DNA from: CAVQOB01 sp963714325
Lineage (GTDB): Bacteria > Pseudomonadota > Alphaproteobacteria > Rhizobiales > Hyphomicrobiaceae
Direction of reading: 5' to 3'
NCBI GenBank assembly: GCA_963714325.1
Contig: CAVQOB010000009.1
Span: 62,001-126,000 of the forward strand
Length of the DNA: 64,000 bases
Shown: positions 8,387 through 16,870 of the stretch, one piece after another
Layout: every line of letters begins with the position of its first letter
Numbering within the stretch: position 1 is the stretch's first letter
Position numbers and translations under genes: made by a program
The notes under the pieces: model-generated
What the model saw: only the letters and a program-made list of their open reading frames with translations
The model's database searches: none
Told to the model about the DNA's origin: nothing

Positions 8387-8935
8387 ATGAGAGGTTGGTC
8401 CGGATCAGCTTCGCCAGTGCGATGGAGGGTCGTTGTGTCGGAAGGCTTTGTAGCTTGGTTCAGTGCCGCGGCAGCCGCTGCAATAGCGGGTGTTCTCATT
8501 GCGTCGTCGGGCGCGTTGGCGCAATCAAGCGGACCCTTTACTCTACTGGCTGGGACTTGGTCAGGCGCAGGCCAGATTCGCCTTGCTGATGGAAAGTCCG
8601 AAGCACTGAAGTGCAAGGCCTACTACACGGACAAGGACAGGGGGGTCCAAATGAGCTTGGCGCTACGCTGCGCCAGTGCATCAAACAAGATCGATTTGCG
8701 CGCCGCACTAGCTTCAAACGCTGGTCGCGTGTCCGGCAATTGGGAAGAGCGCCAGTTCAACGCCGCTGGTGATGTCACCGGACAGGCGACAGCCAATAAG
8801 CTCAATCTATCGATCAGCGGCGGCGGGATCTCCGGCACCCTTGCCGTTGCGACAACCGGCAGCAGCCAAACCGTCGCCATCACGACAGAAGGTGTTGCGT
8901 TTAAAGGTGTGACGATTGCGCTGAACCGGGACTGA
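8387..8935 (+). CDS. Exported beta-rich hypothetical protein
   Basis: A 182-residue secreted protein. A long N-terminal region with arginines and a hydrophobic core (AAAAAAIAGVLIASSGALAQ) ends in an A-L-A cleavage site near residue 46. The mature part (FTLLAGTWSGAGQIRLADGK, then EALKCKAYYT, WEERQFNAAGDVTGQA) has the alternating pattern of a beta-barrel or lipocalin-like fold and ends in a characteristic GVTIALNRD. I know similar uncharacterised exported proteins from Hyphomicrobiales but no function. A GTG at 8435 with GGAGGG upstream is an alternative start, but it would lose the basic N-terminus. Confidence 0.7.
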   Translation: MRGWSGSASPVRWRVVVSEGFVAWFSAAAAAAIAGVLIASSGALAQSSGPFTLLAGTWSGAGQIRLADGKSEALKCKAYYTDKDRGVQMSLALRCASASNKIDLRAALASNAGRVSGNWEERQFNAAGDVTGQATANKLNLSISGGGISGTLAVATTGSSQTVAITTEGVAFKGVTIALNRD

Positions 8936-8971
8936 GACGAACCAATTTACCGATCGGCTCCGGATTGCAGA

Positions 8972-9619
8972 TCAAGCATTCACGCCAACAAACGGATTGG
9001 TCAGCCGTTCCTCGCCGATTGTTCCCGGGCTACCGTGCCCTGGAATGAATGTCACGTCGTCACCGAGCGTCAGCACCTTGGCTTTGACACCGCTAATCAG
9101 CGCATCATGATCTCCGTATGGGAAGTCAGTGCGGCCGATTGAGCCTTGAAACAGCACATCGCCAACCAAGGCCAACTTATTCTCGCGATTGAAAAAGACG
9201 AGCGAACCCGGCGAATGCCCAGGGCAGTGGCTGATGGCAAAAACCAGTCCAGCGATCATGATCGAGCCGTCCTGATCCAGCCACAGATCCGGCGTGACCG
9301 CGTTGACATCAGCGATCCCGTAAGCCCGTGCTTGTGCCTCTAAGTTATCGAGCAGGAATTTATCGCCCCAATGCGGTCCCTCAATCGGGATGCCAGCCAA
9401 TGCCCGCTTGAGTGACAGCGCGCCGCCGGCATGATCGATATGCCCATGTGTCAGCACAATTTTCTCTGGCCGAAACCCGGCCTTGCCGATGGCCTCTTGA
9501 ATGCGGCCGAGATCGCCACCCGGATCAACCACGGCGCCAAGTTTCGTCGCATCATCCCAAAGCAGCGTGCAGTTTTGCTGGAACGGTGTCACCGGGACGA
9601 TAGCGGCTTTCAACGGCAT
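8972..9619 (-). CDS. MBL-fold metallo-hydrolase (glyoxalase II-like)
   Basis: A 215-residue metallo-beta-lactamase-fold hydrolase. The metal-binding motif is complete: H58-x-H60-x-D62-H63 in VLTHGHIDHAGG. The third and fourth ligand regions follow as ISHCPGHSPGS and VGDVLFQGSIGRTDFP, ending with FIPGHGSPGTIGEE. The SIGRTDFP and GHGSPTT-like elements are typical of the single-domain glyoxalase II-like group (YcbL type), which hydrolyse thioesters such as S-lactoylglutathione, though the substrate here is unknown. It is convergent with the preceding exported protein gene. Confidence 0.9.
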   Translation of the reverse strand: MPLKAAIVPVTPFQQNCTLLWDDATKLGAVVDPGGDLGRIQEAIGKAGFRPEKIVLTHGHIDHAGGALSLKRALAGIPIEGPHWGDKFLLDNLEAQARAYGIADVNAVTPDLWLDQDGSIMIAGLVFAISHCPGHSPGSLVFFNRENKLALVGDVLFQGSIGRTDFPYGDHDALISGVKAKVLTLGDDVTFIPGHGSPGTIGEERLTNPFVGVNA

Positions 9620-9768
9620 GCGACGGCAATCCTCTGAAGTTACTCGGTCTGCATAACGCGAAATTCCGATCGACGCGACCTCAGCTTGGTTTGTTAAAGT
9701 TATCTTCCGCTTGATTACATGATTAATAAATGCTTAATTTCAATAAGTTGTAACGGAGAGTAGAGAAA

Positions 9769-10573
9769 ATGTGGAAAGTGCGATCGCGAAATGTCGCTGT
9801 TGCTGCGGCGATTCTTGCCATGAGCCTTCCTGCCGGCGTTAGCATGCAAATGCTTCAGGCCAGCATTGCCAACGCCAAAGCTGGCGGTGGTAGTGGCGGC
9901 GGAAGCGGCGGTAGTGGAGACAAAGGTGGCGGTGGTAGTGCCGGTCACGGTGGTGCTGGCGGTGATAAGGGTGGGGCCGGCGGTGGTAGCGGCGGAGGCC
10001 CCAGCGGTCATGCCGGTAACGGCGGTAGTGGCAAAGGTGGCCATGGCGGCGGCGACGGCAAGGGCGGCTTCGGCGGTGGCGGTCATGCCGGTAACGGCGG
10101 TGGTGGCAAAGGTGGCCACGGCGGCGGAGGCCCCAGCGGTCATGCCGGTAACGGCGGTAGCTGCAACGCCCGTGTATGGCCGGGCGATGCGCCAAGCCGC
10201 GCTTGCGGCCAGCAGCGCTGGTGGTGCGATCGCCAAGGGCTATCAGGCACAACGCTTCGTCTCGATCGCTCGGGTCATGATGGTTCGCCAGGAACGTCTT
10301 GTTCCGCAGGTCCAACTCGTGCCTCGCGTTGTCATGGTGCGTCAGGTTCAGTGGGCCCAAGCGGCGGCGTCAGGTCGTTACCAAGGTGGCTCCGACGGTG
10401 GTGGCTACGTGGTAGCTGGCCAGATTGTGGCCCAGGGCTGCGGCGCCGGCGGCGTATGTGGTGGCGTCTATCACGGTGCCCCACGTGGCATGGTGGCGAT
10501 GCAGGCCGGCCATGCCCACAGTGGCTGGTCCAATGCGAAGCATAACAAGCACTCGGGTAAACACTACAAATAG
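9769..10573 (+). pseudogene. Glycine-rich exported protein split by an apparent frameshift
   Basis: The gene starts at 9769 with a signal peptide (MWKVRSRNVAVAAAILAMSL) and runs into about 90 residues of Gly/Ser/His-rich repeats such as GHAGNGGSGKGGHGG. Near 10155-10165 the sensible frame moves by +1. The next frame supplies ATPVYGRAMRQAALAASSAG, then YQAQRFVSIARVMMVRQERL, and ends SGWSNAKHNKHSGKHYK at 10573, while the original frame turns into Cys/Arg/Trp-rich sequence. An intact version would be about 268 residues, a secreted adhesin-like or surface glycine-rich protein. The repeats (GGTCATGCCGGTAACGGCGG occurs three times) make slippage, assembly error or genuine phase variation plausible. 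Confidence 0.6.
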
Positions 10574-10596
10574 GCACCGGCAAATAAGCTGACAGA

Positions 10597-10626
10597 ACAA
10601 AAACGGGAGCCTCACAGGCTCCCGTT
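10597..10626 (-). terminator. Rho-independent terminator of ctrA
   Basis: A perfect 10-bp stem, AACGGGAGCC (10602-10611) with GGCTCCCGTT (10617-10626) and a 5-nt loop, lies between the convergent glycine-rich gene and ctrA. Read on the reverse strand, the stem is followed by TTTTTG, so it ends ctrA transcription. The hairpin may also serve the opposite gene, but there is no T-run on that side. Confidence 0.8.
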
Positions 10627-10662
10627 ATGCGTTCAATCGTTGCGTAAACGCAGAGCGGGCCT

Positions 10663-11358
10663 TCAGGCCGCGACATGCTCGTCCCCGGGATCGCGCAGAA
10701 CGTAACCGCGCCCCCAGACAGTCTCGATGTAGTGTTTGCCGCCGGTAGCTGCCTGCAGCTTCTTGCGGAGTTTGCAGATAAAGACGTCGATGATTTTGAG
10801 TTCCGGTTCATCCATCCCACCGTAGAGATGATTTAGGAACATTTCCTTGGTCAGCGTCGTGCCCTTGCGCAGCGATAGGAGTTCCAGCATCTGGTACTCC
10901 TTGCCGGTCAAATGCACGCGCTGGGCGTTGACTTCGACTGTCTTGGTATCGAGATTGACCTTTAGGTCGCCTGTCTCAATCACCGATTGGGCATGGCCTT
11001 TCGAGCGGCGCACGATCGCATGGATGCGGGCGACCAGCTCGTCCTTGTGGAACGGCTTGGTCATATAATCGTCGGCGCCAAAGCCGAGGCCGCGCACTTT
11101 GTCCTCAATGCCGGCCAGACCAGATAGGATTAGGATGGGTGTGCCGACCTTCGAAACGCGTAGCGTTTTGAGGACTTCGTAGCCGCTCATGTCGGGCAAA
11201 TTCAAATCGAGCAGTATGATATCGTAGTCGTAGAGTTTGCCAAGATCGACCCCTTCTTCGCCAAGGTCGGTCGTGTAGACATTGAAGCCTTCCGACTGCA
11301 ACATCAATTCGATACTTTGCGCTGTTGCGCTATCATCTTCTATCAGAAGAACTCGCAT
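10663..11358 (-). CDS. ctrA: Cell-cycle response regulator CtrA
   Basis: CtrA is the master OmpR/PhoB-type regulator of the alphaproteobacterial cell cycle, controlling flagellar, division and methylation genes and, in Caulobacter, replication initiation. The 231-residue product has a receiver domain (1-120) with acidic pocket E7/D8/D9, phospho-acceptor D51 (IILLDLNLPD), and K104 region YMTKPFHKDEL. A winged-helix effector (about 130-225) follows, with LTGKEYQMLELLSLRKGTTL and VWGRGYVLRDP. Phosphorylation would come from the CckA-ChpT relay, not in the window. A 660-bp non-coding region upstream contains TTAA half-sites. SciP, which binds CtrA, is encoded nearby. Confidence 0.97.
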   Translation of the reverse strand: MRVLLIEDDSATAQSIELMLQSEGFNVYTTDLGEEGVDLGKLYDYDIILLDLNLPDMSGYEVLKTLRVSKVGTPILILSGLAGIEDKVRGLGFGADDYMTKPFHKDELVARIHAIVRRSKGHAQSVIETGDLKVNLDTKTVEVNAQRVHLTGKEYQMLELLSLRKGTTLTKEMFLNHLYGGMDEPELKIIDVFICKLRKKLQAATGGKHYIETVWGRGYVLRDPGDEHVAA

Positions 11359-12018
11359 GTCATTCCTCTCTTCACCAGTCCGATTTCTATCGAACTTGCT
11401 GCCCCGATTTTCGAAGAGAACGCGAACAGATCCCCGATTAATCTCTCTTCCCAGGAAGTTAATCTGGAGAAGTTAACAAATTCTAATTGCCGATTGCTTC
11501 CAACTCTTAATTTTTGACTATTTTGTTTTGCGACACACTGGGACAGAGAACCGTCGACCCGGGACGCCGAACTGGGACAATGACTCCAATTGGGCTTAAG
11601 ACGACGAACGTCGCTCAAGTCCACAACCCTGCATTGCAAGAAAGTCGCAACAGCGCGAACATGGAGCAGAACATAAACGCGACGAGTGTAGCGACGGTGG
11701 TTGATCGCTGGCGCCCAATCACCCGTTCGTGCCTGGACAACATCGTACCTAACTGATTTGCAACTCAGCACCCAAGCAAGAAAAGCGATTTCAACGTCCG
11801 TTGACGCCTTAAATCGTCGGAAGTAAGGTTATGCGTTGCTTTACCGCAACTTAAAGGCTTAATGCGAGGATGGGGGAAAGGCAGGCTACCGGTTGCAGAT
11901 GCCCTGCGATAGTGTGGTTTGGCCGGGTTGCCCCAAAAAGCAACCCTAATGCTGGCACGGAACTTGATGGTCACGTGGTGATCAAGTGGTAAGCGTCTGA
12001 GTTTTGAGGTTACGAGTT
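11359..12018. promoter_or_regulatory. Long ctrA/fliJ divergent regulatory region with TTAA half-sites
   Basis: No gene is supported in these 660 bp between the reverse ctrA and forward fliJ. TTAA half-sites lie at 11438, 11459, 11473 and 11507. CtrA boxes are normally TTAA-N7-TTAA; the spacing here is 17, 10 and 30 bases, so they are only candidate half-sites for autoregulation. A GACTC (GANTC, the CcrM methylation sequence) lies at 11582-11586. In Caulobacter, CcrM methylation of the ctrA promoter times expression; whether that holds here is inference. Confidence 0.4.
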
Positions 12019-12399
12019 ATGAAGTCGCGAGATTCCGCCCTGCGCTTGAAGCGTTTTGAAGTCGCCGAAAAGGCGCGGAAGGCGAGCGACATCGAATCGA
12101 TAATTCGCGATTTCGATACGATCACCTCCGATCTCGACCGGCAAATTATGGCCGAAGAGGAGCGGACCGGAGTTAAGGATGTCAATCATTTCGCCTATTC
12201 GACATTCGCCAAGTCAGCCCATCAACGTCGCGAAAATCTCCAGACGTCGGTCCACGACTTGAAGACCAAGCTGGATGCAGCGCGCCAGGAGCATGAAGCC
12301 GCTCTGAGTGATTTACAGGCTCTTGAAGCCGCTGAACCCGCCCGCGAATTGGATCGCAGTCGTATGAAGGGTGATCGCAACGGCGCATTGTTGAATTGA
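12019..12399 (+). CDS. fliJ: Flagellar export chaperone FliJ
   Basis: FliJ is the small coiled-coil protein of the flagellar type III export ATPase complex, where it acts with FliI and FliH. The 126-residue product has the typical start MKSRDSALRLKRFEVAEKAR, which matches alphaproteobacterial FliJ, and is almost entirely heptad-rich helix (DLKTKLDAARQEHEAALSDL). The start is the ATG at 12019; an upstream in-frame GTG/ATG adds only five residues. The usual partner fliI is absent from the window. The position beside ctrA fits CtrA control of flagellar genes. Confidence 0.82.
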   Translation: MKSRDSALRLKRFEVAEKARKASDIESIIRDFDTITSDLDRQIMAEEERTGVKDVNHFAYSTFAKSAHQRRENLQTSVHDLKTKLDAARQEHEAALSDLQALEAAEPARELDRSRMKGDRNGALLN

Positions 12400-12645
12400 T
12401 CCGGCGCTGCGCGGACAACAACTTTGAGTACTATAAAAAATCGCCCCAAGCCGTGGCCGGCGCACATCGTGACCTGAGCGTTGAAATGTCGGCGGTGATT
12501 CGCAGTCGCGCCCGAGTAGCATCGGCTGTGGAAAGATGCGTTCGGTATCGACAGCCAAATGCGCCGCCGTTACAACCGCACCAGCAGTAGTTCTCGCCGC
12601 CGACATACCGGCTGGCCGCACAAGACAGTGGAGGATTGCGCAAGT

Positions 12646-13176
12646 TTGGTCGCCCGCGAATCACGCTTGAGATGCCTTGTTGTCACAACCTTGCTGTCGA
12701 CGCTCCTTTCCGCGTGTGCAAGCAGCGGTGTCGGCAGCCCGCAACTTGGCGCGCTTCCATCAGGTGACACGCCAACCGTACCAGGTACAGTTGTCGACGT
12801 GTACGGGGTAGTCGCACGCAACGCGCTCGTCTGCTGGTTCGGGGCCAATGGCCCGCTGCGGCCGACGCACATTTTTCATGCCGATGTACCATCTGCTGCG
12901 CCAGCCGCGGAAATTGCGCTGCACGAGCGCGATCCCACTCAGCCTAATCCGCGTGGTGCGCGCGCGTTTTTGATCAATCTGAGTGAGGACGGCGGCGGAC
13001 AAAGCACGCGCATCGTCATCGAAAACAAAAAGATCGCTGCCGATCTTGGCGACGCCATGCGTCAGGATGTGTTGGGTTGGGCGCGTGGTGCGCAAGGCTG
13101 TCTGGCGCAAATCGTTCGCCCGCCGCCGCCCATTGTCGCGCCAGCACCGGCAAAGAAAGTCAAAAAGAAAGCGTGA
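12646..13176 (+). CDS. Putative lipoprotein of unknown function
   Basis: A 176-residue protein with a lipoprotein signal: LVARESRLRCLVVTTLLSTL then the lipobox LSAC, the lipidated cysteine at about residue 24. The mature protein contains YGVVARNALVCWFGANGPL and a Pro/Lys-rich end, APAPAKKVKKKA. I do not recognise the family. I chose the TTG at 12646, with GGAGGA ten bases upstream, because it gives a compact signal peptide. The frame is open back to an ATG at 12559, which would add an implausible Arg/Ser-rich leader. It is convergent with sciP. Confidence 0.65.
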   Translation: MVARESRLRCLVVTTLLSTLLSACASSGVGSPQLGALPSGDTPTVPGTVVDVYGVVARNALVCWFGANGPLRPTHIFHADVPSAAPAAEIALHERDPTQPNPRGARAFLINLSEDGGGQSTRIVIENKKIAADLGDAMRQDVLGWARGAQGCLAQIVRPPPPIVAPAPAKKVKKKA

Positions 13177-13322
13177 CAAGGCGCGAGGGCGCACGTGCAA
13201 CAACGCTTCGAGGCGGGTTAAAAGTGACTTAACAGCCGCGTTCGAGATCTCAGACAGCCGCTATTCCACCTCAACAGCGGGCTTACGCCTCGCTGTCGTC
13301 AGTACCGGCGTGACGTTGCGCC

Positions 13323-13610
13323 TCAGCCTCGATAGTCCTGGACGCGCGTAGCGCGCAACCCCGGCAGGCCGTGACGATCGATCGAGCGCTGCCAAGACAG
13401 AAACTCGTCAACCGTGAGCGTGTAGCGCTCACAGGCCTCTTCAAGACTGAGCAGGCCGCCGCGAACAGCAGCGACAACTTCAGCCTTGCGCCGGATAACC
13501 CAGCGTTTAGTGTCTTTCGGAGGAAGATCCGCCACTGTTAACGGACTTCCGTCCGGCCCAATGACGTAACGCACACGCGCTCTGAACTGTTGTTCGGTCA
13601 TGATACTCAT
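13323..13610 (-). CDS. sciP: CtrA inhibitor SciP (DUF1153)
   Basis: SciP is a small helix-turn-helix protein of alphaproteobacteria that binds CtrA and blocks its recruitment of RNA polymerase. The 95-residue product carries the almost invariant DUF1153 block: RYVIGPDGSPLTVADLPP, TKRWVIRRKAEVVAAVRGGL, and then CERYTLTVDEFLSWQRSIDR. The length is normal. The ATG at 13610 is used; a second in-frame ATG three codons later is possible. CtrA sites are expected upstream; GTTAACCA occurs on the reverse strand around 13718-13725, but I see no full TTAA-N7-TTAA box. Confidence 0.94.
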   Translation of the reverse strand: MSIMTEQQFRARVRYVIGPDGSPLTVADLPPKDTKRWVIRRKAEVVAAVRGGLLSLEEACERYTLTVDEFLSWQRSIDRHGLPGLRATRVQDYRG

Positions 13611-14125
13611 TACACGCTTAGTGACCCGAAGCTCAGCTTAGTTGAACACCATTAAAATCGACCTAAGTCGCATAGTAAATGTTCCGCTTAGCAAGTTGAT
13701 CACAATTGTTACTGATGTGGTTAACGCTAACAGAAGGAAAGTCTCAGGCGTAGTAAATGCGCAACTTGTATGACCGCGCTCTATACTGACACCGGTCGAA
13801 GCACTTCCAACCAGTTTTCAAGGCCGGTTTTCAAGAACTGACCGGTGGGAAGGCTGGGGGGCAACCTGCAAATCGCGCGCCACATGCAAACACCACCGCA
13901 ATTGTCTTGCGCAGTCCGCTGAACGTGGTTAGTTTGCCGCCGCGTGGCTTGAGCAGGAAAACCATACCAATCTGCCGGGGCGTTGCCAGCGATTGCAGTA
14001 TCGTATTTTCGGGACGACTTGCGGGCCGACTTGCGGGCCGACGTGGCCGAAATCGCCTAATGACCCGTCACGCGCTGGGTTCCGGCGCTTGGGACTCTGA
14101 TCACACGGATGGTTGTTTGTAGCCG
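13611..14125. other. Intergenic region between sciP and mnmA with short repeats
   Basis: No gene is supported in these 515 bp. They contain the inverted arms ACCGGTC (13791-13797) and GACCGGT (13840-13846), enclosing two copies of GGTTTTCAAG-like sequence. At 14016-14048 there are two and a half tandem copies of the 12-mer GACTTGCGGGCC. Candidate sciP promoter elements lie in the first 130 bp, including GTTAACGCTAAC. Confidence 0.4.
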
Positions 14126-15358
14126 ATGATGCAGGATCACTCCGAGATTCGTCCAGCGGGCGGTCGCACGTCGCCACGATTACGCATCGTCGTGGCCATG
14201 TCCGGCGGCGTCGATTCTGCTGTTGCTGCTGCACTCTTGAAGCGCGCCGGCCATGACGTCATCGGTATCACCCTGCAACTCTATGATCACGGCGCCGCAG
14301 TTGGCCGAAAAGGCAGTTGCTGTGCCGGACAGGATATCCACGACGCACGGCGTGTCGCCGAAGCATTGTCGATTCCCCATTACGTCCTCGACTACGAGAA
14401 GCGGTTCCGCAACCGTGTCATCGAGGCATTCGCTGACAGCTATATTCGCGGCGAAACGCCGATCCCGTGCGTGACTTGCAACAGTCAGATCAAGTTTACG
14501 GAGTTGCTCGATACCGCGCGCGAATTGGGGGCGAATGCGCTGGCGACTGGACATTATATAGAGCGTCGCGAGTCGGCAGTCGGCCCGATGCTCTATCGCG
14601 CAGCCGATACCGAACGCGATCAGAGCTACTTCCTGCATGCGACCACACGCCAGCAATTGGAGCAGTTACTCTTCCCGCTCGGAGCCATGCGCAAGAACGA
14701 AGTGCGCGACCTAGCGCGAGTGTTCACTTTGCCCGTTGCCGATAAAGCCGACAGTCAGGACATCTGCTTTGTGCCTTCGGGGCGCTATACCGACGTCATC
14801 GAGCGACTTCGTCCCGGCGCCGCCGAAGCCGGTGACATTGTCCACATCGACGGGCGCGTGCTTGGGCGACATAACGGCATCATCAATTACACCATCGGCC
14901 AGCGCCGAGGACTCGGCGTGCCGTCTGGCGAACCGCTCTTTGTCGTCAAGCTCGACACCAATCGCCGTCAGGTAATTGTCGGGCCGCGCGAGCGGCTCGA
15001 GACGCATGGGCTATCATTGCGTGACGTGAATTGGCTGGGTGACGGCGAACTTTCTGCTGCCGCGCGCGATGGGCTGGCCATTGCCGTCCGGATGCGCTCG
15101 ACTCAGCCGCCGGTTGCCGCAACCCTGCTCGCCGGCGAGGACGGGTACAAGGTTGTGCTCAACAGCAGTGAGTTCGGCGTATCGGCCGGGCAAGCATGCG
15201 TATTCTATGACAGTCAGGACGCTCGCGCGCGCATTCTCGGCGGCGGCACCATTGCCCGTACCATGCGGCGCTCCGACGCAGCCAGCCCCACAAATGCGGT
15301 TGATGCCATTGAAACGACATCAGGTTCAGCAACCGTTCAGCTAGGACGTGGTCCTTAG
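14126..15358 (+). CDS. mnmA: tRNA-specific 2-thiouridylase MnmA
   Basis: MnmA thiolates the wobble uridine U34 of tRNA-Glu, -Gln and -Lys, using ATP and sulfur passed along a relay. The 410-residue product has the PP-loop ATP pyrophosphatase motif AMSGGVDSAVAAALL (about 24-38). The catalytic cysteine pair is C118 (IPCVTCNSQIKF) and C214 (DSQDICFVPSGRY), followed by the tRNA-binding YTIGQRRGLGV element and a C-terminal beta-barrel. The ATG at 14126 gives a slightly longer N-terminus than usual. SufE in the same window could feed the same sulfur network, but the genes are far apart. Confidence 0.97.
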   Translation: MMQDHSEIRPAGGRTSPRLRIVVAMSGGVDSAVAAALLKRAGHDVIGITLQLYDHGAAVGRKGSCCAGQDIHDARRVAEALSIPHYVLDYEKRFRNRVIEAFADSYIRGETPIPCVTCNSQIKFTELLDTARELGANALATGHYIERRESAVGPMLYRAADTERDQSYFLHATTRQQLEQLLFPLGAMRKNEVRDLARVFTLPVADKADSQDICFVPSGRYTDVIERLRPGAAEAGDIVHIDGRVLGRHNGIINYTIGQRRGLGVPSGEPLFVVKLDTNRRQVIVGPRERLETHGLSLRDVNWLGDGELSAAARDGLAIAVRMRSTQPPVAATLLAGEDGYKVVLNSSEFGVSAGQACVFYDSQDARARILGGGTIARTMRRSDAASPTNAVDAIETTSGSATVQLGRGP

Positions 15359-15428
15359 CGGACGGCGTTCTAGGGGTTTGTGAATTTTCCAATCGAAACT
15401 GTTTGTGCCTAAGGGGAGTGTATCGATC

Positions 15429-16145
15429 ATGCCGTCGACAATGCCATCGAGAGACCGCGGTCCTGCAAAGCTGCTGCAAAAACTGAGGACTGTGACGGAT
15501 CGCAGGGTCGTGCAGGCTCAGATGGATGAAGACGCCGTCCGCAATGTCTATCGCCGCTGGGCACCGGTTTACGATCACACGTTTGGCCGCGTCGCGTCCG
15601 AAGGTCGCAAACATGCCGTCGAACTGATCAACAAATCGAAGGGTCGCGTTCTTGAGGTCGGCGTGGGCACCGGTCTGTCGCTGCCGGCTTACAATGGGTC
15701 GCTGGACATCGTCGGCATCGATCTGTCGCCTGAAATGCTCGACAAGGCGCGCGAGCGCGTCGCCGAAGAAGGGCTCGACAACGTCACCGGCTTGCACGAG
15801 ATGGACGCTGGCGAATTGAAGTTCGATGCGGCATCGTTCGACACCGTTGTCGCGATGTTCGTCATGACCGTCGTGCCTGACCCAGAAAAGGTAATGCGCG
15901 AACTCTCGCGCGTTTGCCGTCCGGGCGGCGAAGTCATGCTGGTCAATCATTTTTCGACTGACGACGGCGTGCGTGGCTGGGTTGAGCGCCGCATGGCCCC
16001 CTTCAGCGACAAGCTCGGTTGGCATCCCCTGTTCGATTTCGGCCGCGTCATGGTTTGTCCGGAATTGAAACTGGTCGAGAAGCGTGGCCTGCGCCCGATG
16101 GGCATCTTCACAATGATGCGCTTCAAGAAGGTCCAGGCAAACTGA
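15429..16145 (+). CDS. Class I SAM methyltransferase, possibly phosphatidylethanolamine N-methyltransferase
   Basis: A 238-residue SAM-dependent methyltransferase. The Rossmann motif I is VLEVGVGTGLSLPAY, motif II reads DIVGIDLSPEMLDKARER, and motif post-II is VMRELSRVCRPGGEVMLVNH. The entry segment VYRRWAPVYDHTFG is shared by UbiE-like enzymes and the Rhodobacter-type PmtA, which methylates phosphatidylethanolamine toward phosphatidylcholine; the NHF element after motif III favours the PmtA-like group. The substrate is not proven. The ATG at 15429 has AGGGGAG about 12 bases upstream; a GTG 24 bp earlier is an alternative. It lies 70 bp after mnmA. Confidence 0.82.
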   Translation: MPSTMPSRDRGPAKLLQKLRTVTDRRVVQAQMDEDAVRNVYRRWAPVYDHTFGRVASEGRKHAVELINKSKGRVLEVGVGTGLSLPAYNGSLDIVGIDLSPEMLDKARERVAEEGLDNVTGLHEMDAGELKFDAASFDTVVAMFVMTVVPDPEKVMRELSRVCRPGGEVMLVNHFSTDDGVRGWVERRMAPFSDKLGWHPLFDFGRVMVCPELKLVEKRGLRPMGIFTMMRFKKVQAN

Positions 16146-16335
16146 CGCGACAGTCGAACGGCGCCGGATTGCCGCGTGTGATTGAAGAAGGTCCGGGTCC
16201 AACGCCGGGCCTTTCTCGTTGGGCGACACAACAACAATCACAGTGATAACGTGCCGGAGCCAACGCGGCGGCAATTCAAGCAAGCTTGCTTGACACGGGG
16301 GGAAGGCGCCCTATAAATCGCATCGCTAATGGTAT

Positions 16336-16412
16336 GGCGGGATAGCTCAGCTGGTTAGAGCGGCGGAATCATAATCCGTAGGTCCCCAGTTCAAGTCTGG
16401 GTCTCGCTACCA
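16336..16412 (+). tRNA. tRNA-Met (CAT), elongator type
   Basis: The 77-nt sequence folds as a full cloverleaf: acceptor GGCGGGA with TCTCGCT (two G-U pairs), D-arm GCTC/GAGC, anticodon stem GCGGA/TCCGT with loop ATCATAA (anticodon CAT at about 16370-16372), and T-arm CCCAG-TTCAAGT-CTGGG. CCA is encoded at 16410-16412. The sequence resembles alphaproteobacterial elongator tRNA-Met rather than the initiator, since pair 1-72 is present. A tRNA-Ile2 with CAT cannot be wholly excluded. Its 3' end overlaps an integrase remnant. Confidence 0.96.
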
Positions 16413-16744
16413 TTTCCTATCAACGACTTAGCTGCTTTGGGTGTCACAGGAGTCCGTTGGTCTGCGTGACTTTTGCGTGAGTCCCACGCTGCAGGACCAC
16501 GCAAGATGACCAGTTGCGGTCGCGCCACCGCTCGATCACAAATCCGTTCGACAGCTTCGATCAGCCGCGTCAACTCAGCGGCCGAGTAGTGTGTCGTGAT
16601 CCGCGCGGATTTATGCCCGAGGAGATCTTGACGATCCTCAAAACTCACCCCCGCCGCCCGCAAGCGGCACCCGAACGTGTGCTTCAAGTCACGCACACGC
16701 ATGTGTGGCAAACGAGCCCTGAGGCGCCACCCTGCGCGACGGAC
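16391..16744 (-). pseudogene. Tyrosine recombinase (integrase) C-terminal remnant at tRNA-Met
   Basis: Only the C-terminal catalytic part of a phage-type integrase survives. It reads RLPHMRVRDLKHTFGCRLRA, with the H-x-x-R-like box as KHTFGCRLR, then DLLGHKSARITTHYSAAEL, carrying the second histidine and the nucleophile tyrosine. The upstream two-thirds, including the first catalytic arginine, are missing. The frame ends inside the T-loop of the neighbouring tRNA-Met gene. An integrase next to a tRNA 3' end is the classic arrangement of an integrated element, so this marks an old insertion. The rest of the gap to 16870 holds no recognisable gene. Confidence 0.75.
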
Positions 16745-16870
16745 AACGCGCCGCCGACGACGCCGTGGATATCGGCTTTGACCAGGGCCCTGCCAACCGT
16801 CGATACGTCGCCAACGAAATCACCGACGGCCGGCCAGATGTACGTCTGGACAAAGGCAAACGCTACCGCC

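Noticed and set aside
9715..10360. Reverse-strand frames rich in His/Arg/Tyr and Thr/Ala opposite the glycine-rich gene
   Set aside because: They are translations of the complementary repeat and have no independent start or domain.
12000..16400. Riboswitch or leader structures upstream of mnmA and the methyltransferase
   Set aside because: No known aptamer core was found; only short tandem and inverted repeats are present.
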